DNA of 33,855 bases from Deltaproteobacteria bacterium (GTDB lineage Bacteria; Myxococcota; B64-G9), in contig JAFCZJ010000061.1 in assembly GCA_019314375.1 (NCBI GenBank), forward strand, positions 1-33,855. Reading direction: 5' to 3'. The notes under the pieces were generated by a model that was not told where the DNA came from, did not search any database, and worked only from the letters and a program-made list of their open reading frames with translations. Every line of letters starts with the position of its first letter. The stretch's first letter is position 1. Of this stretch, positions 24,282 through 32,323 are shown in pieces. Both the position numbers and the translations under genes were made by a program.

Positions 24282-25178
24282 ATGCGATACACAATATTAT
24301 CTTTCTCCTTTCTTCTGTTCCTCCTTTCCTTCTCCAGCCCGGCTTCTGCCTGGGACGATTTTCTGGGGGTTCGCCCAATGGGCATGGGCGGTGCCCACAG
24401 CGCTGTCGTCACCGGCAACGATGCCATCTTTCTCAATCCCGCGGGCATGGCGCTCTTCAGGCGCTACTCCTTCGAGACTCAGTATCTGTTGACTCCGGAA
24501 TTCGGCGTCGAAGGCGGCCCCATGGAGCACGTGTTTAACGTCTCCGTTGTCGACAACCAAATTACACCCGTGGCCACCGGAATATCGTACACACGCATTG
24601 AGCGAGATGACGCCAAGCGGGGCAATCGCTACGACATGGCCTTTGGCTACGCCCTGGGCCAAAATCTGATGATCGGCACCAACGTCAAGTACCTGAACTA
24701 TGAACGAGAGGGTCGCGAGGATCTGGATGCGGTCACCATGGATTTCGGCATGCTCATGCGCTTTGATTTTGGTGTGTCCATCGGCCTGGTTGGCTACAAC
24801 CTGACCAATACCGGCGACTACCTTGAGCACCCCATCAGCATGGCCGCGGCCGTGAGCTTTTCCCCCTTTCGCACCCTATCCCTTGCCTTCGACTGGATGA
24901 TCAACTTCCAGAAACCAGATGAGGCCGCCGACGCTCTGGGCGAAAAGGGCACCGGCTACGCTTATCGATTTGGGGCCGAATATCTTCTCATGGATCAGCT
25001 GCTCTTGCGGGCGGGCGCGGTCATCGATCAAACCCGCCCAGAGAGCGACCAGTACGGTTGGAGCGCAGGCATCGGCTACATCACGAAGACCTTCGGCATC
25101 GGATTCAGCTACCAACAATCCTTCGAGCACAGCTGGGACGGCACCTTCGGCATCGGTCTGCGACTGCACATGCTCTAA
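24282..25178 (+). CDS. Outer-membrane beta-barrel protein (PorV/FadL-like, OMPP1 type)
   Basis: 298 residues with a clear signal peptide (LFLLSFSSPASAW, cleavage about residue 23). The mature N terminus GVRPMGMGGAHSAVVTGNDAIFLNPAGMA is the hallmark of FadL/PorV/PorQ-type barrels. Alternating amphipathic strands continue to a C-terminal GTFGIGLRLHML; the last residue is not the classical Phe/Trp. FadL members transport hydrophobic molecules, PorV-type ones assist secretion; the sequence does not decide between them. Confidence 0.85.
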   Translation: MRYTILSFSFLLFLLSFSSPASAWDDFLGVRPMGMGGAHSAVVTGNDAIFLNPAGMALFRRYSFETQYLLTPEFGVEGGPMEHVFNVSVVDNQITPVATGISYTRIERDDAKRGNRYDMAFGYALGQNLMIGTNVKYLNYEREGREDLDAVTMDFGMLMRFDFGVSIGLVGYNLTNTGDYLEHPISMAAAVSFSPFRTLSLAFDWMINFQKPDEAADALGEKGTGYAYRFGAEYLLMDQLLLRAGAVIDQTRPESDQYGWSAGIGYITKTFGIGFSYQQSFEHSWDGTFGIGLRLHML

Positions 25179-25192
25179 GCAGTCCAGGAGTA

Positions 25193-26716
25193 TCAGTTGA
25201 CACTGGGCCAACCTCCCCGATTGGTCAGAACCCAGACATCGCCCCGCTGGCCCTCCACCATGGGAAAATAGATAACGAGGCCCGTCGGCACCCCGGCCTT
25301 TGGCCGATAGGGCTGCACGAAACGGGTGGCACTTAGGTTAAGGCCCCAGGCCTCCTGGTAAACGCCGTCGCGACTGGAGAGCAAAATGGCTATGCGATCC
25401 GGTTGCTTGCCGCTGCCCTGGCCCGAATAGCCCAACAAGGCGTCCCGTCGTCCGTCCCCGTTGAAATCCTGATCCAGCATGGGGTATGAACCGCTCATCT
25501 CCTGGGCCGAATGCAGATTCACACCCAATGAGGTCTCCAGCCGAAAATCTTCCCTCTGCTTCAGACCATCCTTGCTCAAGTGCACCAAGAAAGGCACATC
25601 CAGCTTGCCGCTGAGCAAAATCCGGCTGATGACCATGACGCCCATCTCCACCGCGGGTCGAAGCAAGTCGTCCTTGCCGTCACCGTTCACGTCCACCAAC
25701 TTCACCGAAGCGCCGTAGCCATCCGTGTCCAAAACCAACGCTGGCTTCTCCTCGAATCCACCCCCTCCAGAACGAGACAGAAACAAGCGAAGCGAAGATC
25801 GCATGTTGGCAATACCGCCCCGATTCTTGTTCAACAAAAGATCGGCTCGCCCGTCCCCGTTCACATCGCCGGCTTGTCCCCGCACATAGACACCATGCTT
25901 GACCCGCTCTTTTCCCGTCAGCAATCCGAAGGCCCGATAAATGTCTGGCTCCCCAGGATAGCCACCATTTTTTCTCGCACGAAATATGGCCACCACGTCT
26001 TCCCGGAAAAACCAAAGGTCCTGCCTGCCGTCCCCATCCTGATCCGCCAATTGAAAACGCGGATAGCTAAAGCGAAAAGAAGCCGAGAAATCCCTCACCG
26101 CGCGTCGATCCTCTTCGGCGGTGTAAAGATTCGCGCGCAAAGGCACTCGCAAAACCTGCGCCATTTCGTAGACCCCACGCCCGCGATGAGCGTACAAAGT
26201 CATGGGTCCGATGGGCACCGTGGGCACCAATAAACCCTGCCCGCCACCCGGCAAAGGAATCAACAGCCGCATCGGGGGACACCGATCTTCGTGCGGAAAA
26301 GCCGCAACGGTCATGACCTTGACCAATGCCTTTGGCTCGGTCCGGAGTTTGCCGTCCACCTGCCCGGAAAGGGACCAAACCCCATCGGCCGCCAACAAAA
26401 GCACATCCGCCCTGCCGTCCCCGTCCCCATCCCCGACATCAAAGGCCACCGTGCTCTCCGGCAAAGAAATGACTTGAACCGGCTTGCTCCCCTGGCCTTC
26501 CGCTCGCGCGGGAAAAACGCTCAAGCGAGCCCTGGATCGAGGAGGCAGGCCTTGCCGCCAAAACACCAGCAACTCGCGCAAGCCATCTCCATCCAAATCC
26601 CCGTCGGCCACGTGCACCACCCGTCCCGGCACCCGCAGAATCTCTTTCTGCATGGGACCAGACCCCAGTGCCGCGACCATCAGGCAAACCAGGGACCAGC
26701 TAGCCCAAACTATCAT
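25193..26716 (-). CDS. Secreted FG-GAP/VCBS (integrin-like) beta-propeller protein
   Basis: 507 residues, ATG at 26716 overlapping the ABC ATPase stop (ATGA). Signal peptide WSLVCLMVAALGSGP. At least six calcium-binding loops of the integrin alpha type are visible: DGDLDGDGL, DVGDGDGDGRAD, DQDGDGRQD, DVNGDGRAD, DVNGDGKDD and DFNGDGRRD, spaced as propeller blades. Role: extracellular or periplasmic binding, partner unknown. Coupling to an importer ATPase gene is odd but may only reflect operon position. AAACGGGTGGCAC at 25320-25332 lies in frame near the C terminus (antisense coding S-A-T-R-F). Confidence 0.85.
   Translation of the reverse strand: MIVWASWSLVCLMVAALGSGPMQKEILRVPGRVVHVADGDLDGDGLRELLVFWRQGLPPRSRARLSVFPARAEGQGSKPVQVISLPESTVAFDVGDGDGDGRADVLLLAADGVWSLSGQVDGKLRTEPKALVKVMTVAAFPHEDRCPPMRLLIPLPGGGQGLLVPTVPIGPMTLYAHRGRGVYEMAQVLRVPLRANLYTAEEDRRAVRDFSASFRFSYPRFQLADQDGDGRQDLWFFREDVVAIFRARKNGGYPGEPDIYRAFGLLTGKERVKHGVYVRGQAGDVNGDGRADLLLNKNRGGIANMRSSLRLFLSRSGGGGFEEKPALVLDTDGYGASVKLVDVNGDGKDDLLRPAVEMGVMVISRILLSGKLDVPFLVHLSKDGLKQREDFRLETSLGVNLHSAQEMSGSYPMLDQDFNGDGRRDALLGYSGQGSGKQPDRIAILLSSRDGVYQEAWGLNLSATRFVQPYRPKAGVPTGLVIYFPMVEGQRGDVWVLTNRGGWPSVN
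25320..25332 (+). repeat. AAACGGGTGGCAC dispersed repeat inside the FG-GAP gene
   Basis: Matches the AAACGGGTGGCACC family up to the last base, where it has T, as does the left flank of the transposase element. It is read antisense to the gene and keeps the frame. Confidence 0.5.
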
Positions 26717-27510
26717 GGGTCCTCTCCCCTCGGATGCATGGGCGTGAACAAGCGATGGCCCGTCAACTCGTTGATGCCCACGTAAATCTCTATGTCAAAT
26801 ACTTCCTTCAAGCGCCCATAAGTCATGACTTGCTCCAGGTCGCCCTGGACCACAAGCCGACCCTCCTTGAGCAGGGCGAAGAGATCACAGTAGGCCGCGG
26901 CCAAGTTCAGATCGTGCACCGCCGCCAATACCGTCAAGCCCTGCTCCCGCCTCACCCGATCCACCAAGGCATAAAGCTCGATCTGGTGCCGGATATCCAA
27001 ATGAGAAGCCGGTTCATCGAGCAACAGAACCTGGGGTTGCTGAGCCAAGGCCTTCGCCACCACCACGCGCTTGGTTTCTCCACCGCTCAATTCGCCGATC
27101 CGACGGCCGGCCAAATGCAATACGTCCGTCGCCTCCATGGCCCAGCGGGCCACCTCCAAATCTTCAGGCCTGTCAAAACCCAAAGGCCCCCGATGAGGCA
27201 CCCGCCCCAAAAGCACCACCTCCTGCACCGTAAAGGGAAAGGCCAACTCAAACTGCTGCGGCACAACGGCCACCCTTTGCGCCAGTTCACGGCGTCCCCA
27301 CGTGGCGAGGTCTCGACCAAGCACTTGCACCTGTCCCCGCTCGACAGACAGCGCCCCGCTCAGCACATGCAAAAGAGTGGTCTTGCCGGAGCCATTGGGG
27401 CCCATGAGGGCCGCAAAAGCCCCTTTGGGCACGGAAAGCGCCACCTCTCGCAGAACATGGCGAGCACCGTAGAAAAAATCGATCCCTTCTGTGTGAATGG
27501 CCCAGTCCAT
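26713..27510 (-). CDS. ABC importer ATPase, FecE/BtuD type (iron-siderophore, heme or cobalamin)
   Basis: 265 residues from the ATG at 27510, which has AGGAGGAG just upstream; the longer frame is not supported. Walker A GPNGSGKTT, Q-loop VVPQQFELAFPFTV, signature LSGGETKR, Walker B VLLLDEPAS, D-loop SHLD and H-loop AAVHDLN are all intact. Its best partner in the window is the FecCD-type permease at 28501-29550, from which it is separated by an oppositely oriented patatin gene. No substrate-binding protein is in the window. Confidence 0.92.
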   Translation of the reverse strand: MDWAIHTEGIDFFYGARHVLREVALSVPKGAFAALMGPNGSGKTTLLHVLSGALSVERGQVQVLGRDLATWGRRELAQRVAVVPQQFELAFPFTVQEVVLLGRVPHRGPLGFDRPEDLEVARWAMEATDVLHLAGRRIGELSGGETKRVVVAKALAQQPQVLLLDEPASHLDIRHQIELYALVDRVRREQGLTVLAAVHDLNLAAAYCDLFALLKEGRLVVQGDLEQVMTYGRLKEVFDIEIYVGINELTGHRLFTPMHPRGEDP

Positions 27511-27586
27511 GGCCGCTCCTCCTGCCCCATCATGCCCCAGCAGCCTTCCCGCAAGCAATGTCTACCCACAACAAGGCGCTGGTTTC

Positions 27587-27616
27587 TTGCTGACCCAGGC
27601 TGCGCTCTGGTACCTT
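27587..27616 (+). promoter_or_regulatory. Possible promoter giving a leaderless patatin mRNA
   Basis: TTGCTG (27587-27592), an 18-nt spacer and TACCTT (27611-27616) lie 7 nt before the ATG at 27624, so transcription would begin at or next to the start codon. There is no ribosome-binding site. Found by eye; the -10 match is weak. Confidence 0.35.
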
Positions 27617-27623
27617 GGTATCC

Positions 27624-28496
27624 ATGGATGCTGTCTTTCTTTCCGGTGGTGGAGCCCGAGGTGCCTACGAAGTGGGCGTATTACAAGCCCTGCTCAAAGA
27701 CGGCCCGCCCATTGAAATCTTCGGGGGTGCCTCGGTGGGTGCCATCAATGCGGTGCTCAGCGCCACCGGCCAGCTCGATGAGCTCCGGGAGGTTTGGCGT
27801 CACCTCTCGACGCTGAGGATTTACCGCCCCCGTCTGGATCTATGGAACGTGACTCGTTGGCGCTCGCTGACCGACAACAAAGCACTGGCCAATCGCTTGC
27901 GCGATCACGTGCATTGGCAGAAGCTGGCCCACTCTCGCCTACGCGTTTTCATCAGCGCCACCAACGTCACCACCAAAACGGCCGAGACCTTTTCGACCAC
28001 GGAGATCACCTATCGTCACGTGCTGGCCTCGTCCGCCATCCCCATTCTCTTTCCGCCGGTCAAAATCGGCAAATCCTGGTACATCGACGGTGCCTTCAGC
28101 CTGCAAAGACCGCTTAAGCCCTTGCTGGACGCTGGTGCCAGCCGCATCTTCACGGTGTTCCTCAGCCCACGCCGCCCGCGTCTCCGCGCGCCAAGCAGCC
28201 TTTTCGACCTGGCCGATCGAACGCTCGAGGTCATTTTGAGCTCAGCCGTAGAGGTGGATCGAGCACAGATCGAGGCCACCAACGCCGAGGTACAACGATT
28301 GCGTGAGTTGGGCTCTGACCCTGGTTTGATGCAACACAAAGCCTACCGTCGAGTCCAGGTCATCGGCATCTACCCCTCCAGGGAACTGGGCGCGGTAGCC
28401 TCCTATCTGCATTTTTCAGCCAAGCGTTCCAGCGAACTCATTGAATTGGGCAAGCGAGATTGCTACCAGGTCCTCAAACGACACAAGCTTTTGTAG
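27624..28496 (+). CDS. Patatin-like phospholipase
   Basis: 290 residues from ATG at 27624; the TTG three codons earlier is less likely. The oxyanion-hole motif GGGARG (residues 8-13) begins the protein, the nucleophile elbow is GGASVG (Ser37) and the catalytic Asp is in YIDGAF (Asp155). No signal peptide, so it is likely cytoplasmic or an effector-type lipid acyl hydrolase. It is transcribed against the ABC transporter genes on both sides. Confidence 0.9.
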   Translation: MDAVFLSGGGARGAYEVGVLQALLKDGPPIEIFGGASVGAINAVLSATGQLDELREVWRHLSTLRIYRPRLDLWNVTRWRSLTDNKALANRLRDHVHWQKLAHSRLRVFISATNVTTKTAETFSTTEITYRHVLASSAIPILFPPVKIGKSWYIDGAFSLQRPLKPLLDAGASRIFTVFLSPRRPRLRAPSSLFDLADRTLEVILSSAVEVDRAQIEATNAEVQRLRELGSDPGLMQHKAYRRVQVIGIYPSRELGAVASYLHFSAKRSSELIELGKRDCYQVLKRHKLL

Positions 28497-28500
28497 GCCC

Positions 28501-29550
28501 TCAAGAGAAAGCCACCTGGTGCCGGTGCCTAAGTAGCCACAGGAAAAAGGGTCCGCCCAGAAAAGCCGTCACCACGCCCACCGGCGGTTCCGTATCCAAA
28601 GCCACGAAAAGCAAACGAGCGCCCAGATCCGCCAAGACCAAAAAGATCCCGCCGGCCAAGGCGGAAGCCGGCAGCAAAAGGCGGTGGTCCGGACCGAGGA
28701 TGAGGCGCATCAAATGTGGAACGATGAGGCCCACGAATCCGATGATTCCAGAGACGCTGACCGCCAGGCCGGTCAAGAGAGAGGCCGACAAAAAGACGCG
28801 CAACTTAATCCGCTCTACATCCACGCCCAGGTTGGATGCACCTCGATCCCCCAGGGCCATGGCGTTCATCGCACCGGTAGAAGACATCAGCACCACCAAG
28901 CCCAGCAGCACGCCACCCGCAAGCGCAGCCAGGCTCAGATAGTCCCGGTAGCCGAGACTGCCCATGAGCCAAAAGAGAACCTCTTGAGTCTTGGTGGCCG
29001 ACACCACGCTCTTGATGAACATGATGATGGCGGAAGCAAAGGCGTTAAAAACCACGCCGACCAGCAAGATGGTCGTGGCGTCGATGCGTCCGCCGACCCG
29101 ACCGAGGCGATAGACCAGGAAGGTGGCAAACAACGCGCCCAGAAAAGCCGCGGGTCCCTGCACACCAAGGACCGCCAGGGGCCCCAAGCCGCCGACCAAC
29201 ACCAGCGCCAGACTCCCGCCCAACGCGGCCCCACCCGATACGCCCATGATGAAGGGATCGGCAAGGGGGTTGCGCAGCAAGGACTGGAAGGCCACGCCCA
29301 CCGCCGCCAGGGCCATGCCCACCAGGGCCGCCAAGATGGAGCGGGGCAAGCGCACAAGCAAGAGGGTGGCCGCCTCTGGATTGCTGCTCGGATCCAAGGG
29401 CAAAAGCTGCCCCAAGTCCGTCCCGCCCGGACCCAGGAGGGCGCTTACCAACAAACTCACCAGCAACAGAAGCATCAAAAACGCGCAAACGCCGACAAGG
29501 CGTCCGACTTGCAGACTTCTTTGGGGCTGTGCTTGGGTCGAACGAATCAC
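28501..29550 (-). CDS. FecCD/BtuC-type ABC importer permease
   Basis: 349 residues from GTG at 29550; GTG at 29571 is an alternative, and the longer frame is unlikely. About nine to ten membrane helices. Family landmarks: RLPRSILAALVGMALAAVGVAFQSLLRNPLADPFIMGVSGGAALG in the first third, GRIDATTILLVGVV, and ISGIIGFVGLIVPHLMRLILGPDHRLLLP followed by EPPVGVVTAFLGGPFFLWLLRH. It would translocate a metal chelate or corrinoid with the BtuD-like ATPase. Stop codons of this gene and the patatin gene are 4 bp apart, convergent. Confidence 0.92.
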   Translation of the reverse strand: MIRSTQAQPQRSLQVGRLVGVCAFLMLLLLVSLLVSALLGPGGTDLGQLLPLDPSSNPEAATLLLVRLPRSILAALVGMALAAVGVAFQSLLRNPLADPFIMGVSGGAALGGSLALVLVGGLGPLAVLGVQGPAAFLGALFATFLVYRLGRVGGRIDATTILLVGVVFNAFASAIIMFIKSVVSATKTQEVLFWLMGSLGYRDYLSLAALAGGVLLGLVVLMSSTGAMNAMALGDRGASNLGVDVERIKLRVFLSASLLTGLAVSVSGIIGFVGLIVPHLMRLILGPDHRLLLPASALAGGIFLVLADLGARLLFVALDTEPPVGVVTAFLGGPFFLWLLRHRHQVAFS

Positions 29551-29669
29551 GCCGACATCATAGCGCCTCACCTCCCGAGACGCCAGCCTCTGAATCCATG
29601 CGCATTGCAAGAATCTCACGAGCTGTGGTAGGCAATAGAAAGACAACGCCATTCACGCCGCGAGGAAAA

Positions 29670-31487
29670 ATGATCAACGCAGAGATGCGGCATATTTGTC
29701 CTGCCTTAGAGCCCTTGCTTAAGCGCCGGCCCGACCTTGCCGAAACCCTGGAGTGCCTGCATTCACACGACCTGGATCAAGCACTTCTTCGCTACCTGCC
29801 AAACGCCTCACAAGAGTTGCTTGCCCGCTTCCTGAACGATTGCAGTCGAATCGATTTTTCTCGCGTCGACGACCATCGGCGTGCCTTGCACTCCAGCGGG
29901 GTGATGGCACTCACCCCCGAGGACGTAGCGCCCGTGTCCATGCTCACGCTTGAGGAGCAGGGCGAACGCCGCGAACAAGACAGCCAAGCGGGCGCAGGCG
30001 CGCTGGCCGAAGGTCGCTTCGCATCGGTGGCTTTCGCGGGTGGTGCCGGCACTCGCTTTTTCTCTGGCCTCGATGCGCTGCAGCAGGCGCTGGAACACCC
30101 CAACCACAAACTCCGGCAGGGTCGTTTCGATCCCCGTGAGCCCAAAGGCGTCTTTCCTATTTCTCCGGTGGGCGGCCTAAGTTTTTACGACTTGATCATC
30201 GGGGAAGCTTTGAGGGTCGGCATAAAACATGGGCGCTTGCCCTGGGTTCTGTTGTTGACCAGCAGCGTGACCCACGATCGCACCCAGCATTTTCTTCGCA
30301 CGGCCGATCTCTGGGGACTGCCACCAAATGCCTGGCGTGCCTTTACTCAGGCCGACGAGCCCCGCCTGGACATGCAAGGGCACCTGGTGGTCGAACCCGA
30401 GGGAGGCCTGGCCTGGACAGGTGATGGACATGGTGGCGTCTACCGGGCTCTGATGAATCGAGGGGCCGACGGGCGCAGCCTGCACGACATCCTGCGAGCT
30501 GACGGCGTCGAGCATTTGGTCATGCACAACGTGGACAACGCAGTCGCTCGTCCTTTCGTCGAAGCCCGCCTGGGATTCCATATACGGGAAAGGGCCCTGT
30601 TCACTGTTTCCGCCACCCGCAAAATCAATCCAGAGGAAAAAGTTGGCCTGCTCATGCGCATGCGAGGCTCGGGTCGTGTGGAGGTGGTGGAGTACAACGT
30701 GCTTTCACCGGAAATCGCCAACTTGCGCGATCCGCATACCGGTCGCCTGGTTCATGAGGCCGGCAACATCAACACGAATCTGGTCGCCCTGGATGCCGTG
30801 CAGGAAGACATCGACACAACGCTTTACACAGGCAAGCAAATCGAGTCCTGCATCGGCCCCGTGGAGTCCAGCTCCTTGGAGATGCTAAACCAGCACCTGA
30901 CCCGCCTGCTGGATCCTGACCGCGTACGGGCCTTTGAGGTCGAGCGAAGCGAACTTTTCATGCCCACAAAAAATGTGACCGGCGTGGACTCGGTGGTTTC
31001 CACCGTACAGCAGATGTCGGATCGCTCCGCGAGACTCCTTCGACAGGCCGGTGCCACCATCGCCGACACGGCTCTTTGCGACCTGGGTCCCGCCTGCGGG
31101 GATCAGGCCGAGGATCTCAAACGCTACGGCATCGGGCCGGGTTGGCAACTTGAGCCTGGTGCCCAGTTGTTTGCCTGTGCCTGCCAACCCGATCCGGAAG
31201 GTCCACCCATTGCGGAAAGCGGCTTGCGCCTGGAAGAAAACAGCAGCCTCTTGTTTTCGACCCAGCGACCCTACGGCTCTCTTCGACTCGGCCCTGATCG
31301 CACACTTCTTCGGCAACCCGGCAGTGAGAGCAAACTACACATCGGTCGCGACGTGGTGGTTCGACCCGGGATAAGGGTTCGCCTCGACGTCGGACCCGGC
31401 GCGAACTTGAGGGTCAAAGACAAGGCCTGTTTCAGCGAGGACACGGAGATCGTGGTCCCGGAAGGTGAGACGCTTGAAATCGGATAG
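29670..31487 (+). CDS. UAP1-like UDP-sugar pyrophosphorylase (UDPGP family)
   Basis: 605 residues from ATG at 29670, with GAGG 5 nt upstream. An N-terminal helical region of about 115 residues precedes the nucleotide-binding loop AFAGGAGTRFFSG (about residues 121-133). Then PKGVFPISPVGGLSFYDL (Lys of PKG binds the phosphates), LLTSSVTHDRTQHF, GDGHGGVYRAL, LVMHNVDNAV and EVVEYNVLS follow in the order seen in eukaryotic UDP-N-acetylhexosamine pyrophosphorylases. The C-terminal 100 residues look like a left-handed beta-helix (GRDVVVRPGIRVRLDVGPGANL). The reaction would be UTP plus sugar-1-phosphate giving UDP-sugar and pyrophosphate; the sugar is not determined. Possible supplier for the surface glycan genes at the left end, but this is inference. 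Divergent from the permease gene. Confidence 0.85.
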   Translation: MINAEMRHICPALEPLLKRRPDLAETLECLHSHDLDQALLRYLPNASQELLARFLNDCSRIDFSRVDDHRRALHSSGVMALTPEDVAPVSMLTLEEQGERREQDSQAGAGALAEGRFASVAFAGGAGTRFFSGLDALQQALEHPNHKLRQGRFDPREPKGVFPISPVGGLSFYDLIIGEALRVGIKHGRLPWVLLLTSSVTHDRTQHFLRTADLWGLPPNAWRAFTQADEPRLDMQGHLVVEPEGGLAWTGDGHGGVYRALMNRGADGRSLHDILRADGVEHLVMHNVDNAVARPFVEARLGFHIRERALFTVSATRKINPEEKVGLLMRMRGSGRVEVVEYNVLSPEIANLRDPHTGRLVHEAGNINTNLVALDAVQEDIDTTLYTGKQIESCIGPVESSSLEMLNQHLTRLLDPDRVRAFEVERSELFMPTKNVTGVDSVVSTVQQMSDRSARLLRQAGATIADTALCDLGPACGDQAEDLKRYGIGPGWQLEPGAQLFACACQPDPEGPPIAESGLRLEENSSLLFSTQRPYGSLRLGPDRTLLRQPGSESKLHIGRDVVVRPGIRVRLDVGPGANLRVKDKACFSEDTEIVVPEGETLEIG

Positions 31488-32323
31488 ACTCGTGGTTTTG
31501 TTCTTTCTGCTTTGGGCTTCGACGGCAGGCGCGCAGGTAGAGTGGACCCTCAATGACGCCATGATCAAAGACAAGCCTCTGCCTGAGGTCCTCGTCGAGA
31601 TCAGGATCCCCGCCGCCGAGGCCGTCCTTTTCAAAGGAAGTTCCGATGCTCAAGGTCGGCTTGTCCTGGACGTGCCGACCGGTGCTTATCGCGTCAGCTA
31701 CAAGAAGGCGGGCTATGTGCCCATTGACGACACGTCGAATCCAGGTGGTGCTGAACTGGGGTGCCGGAGACGGCCCACACGTACGCGATGCCGATCTCTA
31801 TCTCGCCTGCCCCTGGGGCCCCTCTATGACGCTGGTCAGTTTCACCGAGCGCAAGCTCACCCACAAAAAATCGAGCGCGGAACTGGACGTCGATGACATG
31901 GATTATGGTGGTCCCGAAACCATCACCCTGCTCGATCCGCCGGACGGCGACTACATCGTCTGGGTTCACAGCTACTCCGGACCGCCGGAAGTTCTCGGTG
32001 AAAGCAAGGTGCGCATCCGGGTCCTCGATGGCGATCGAGTCCTCGGCGAGTTCAGCCCGCCGACCCAGTTCACTGCCCGCGAATGGCGTCCCTTCAAAGC
32101 CCTGCACCTCGATCAAGACGGCGTCCTGAAAATCGTCGCCTTCGATGAAAAAGAACGCGCAGCCGGGGCCGCCTCCACCTTGCCGGCTGACCTTGAATCC
32201 GCGGTGGGCTATTTCGGCTGCGGCAGCATCTACGGTTGCTTGGGCATGATGGGTGGCGGCTTCGCGTTCTTCTTTGTCTTCTTCGTGTTCATGCACGCCA
32301 AGCGGGCTAGGTCCAGGCGCTGA
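31465..32323 (+). pseudogene. Exported protein of unknown function with a C-terminal membrane helix, interrupted by a +1 frameshift at 31738-31739
   Basis: A GTG at 31465 (or a GTG at 31492) leads into a signal peptide VVLFFLLWASTAGAQ. The N-terminal half resembles a carboxypeptidase-regulatory-like beta domain (LPEVLVEIRIPAAEAVLFKG, GAYRVSYKKAGYVP). After IDDTS the frame goes off, while in the +2 frame IQVVLNWGAGDGPHVRDADLYL continues to a Pro/Asp-rich domain (LLDPPDGDYIVWVHSYSGPP) and a membrane helix GGGFAFFFVFFVF. Dropping one A of the AA at 31738-31739 joins both as DDTSIQVVLNWG. This is either a real disruption or a sequencing error. Length if joined is about 285 residues. It overlaps the end of the UAP1-like gene, so they are probably co-transcribed. 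Its 3' end overlaps the next (-) gene by 17 bp. Confidence 0.8.

Noticed and set aside
26734..27816. 360-codon + strand frame opposite the ABC ATPase and into the patatin gene
   Set aside because: Shadow: the ATPase carries all catalytic motifs on the other strand and the patatin is in another frame.
28684..29631. 315-codon + strand frame opposite the permease
   Set aside because: Gln/His/Arg-rich shadow of a well-recognised permease.
31048..31060. CGGTGCCACCA in the UAP1-like gene as a repeat copy
   Set aside because: Only nine bases match and the flanks do not; coding constraint explains it.
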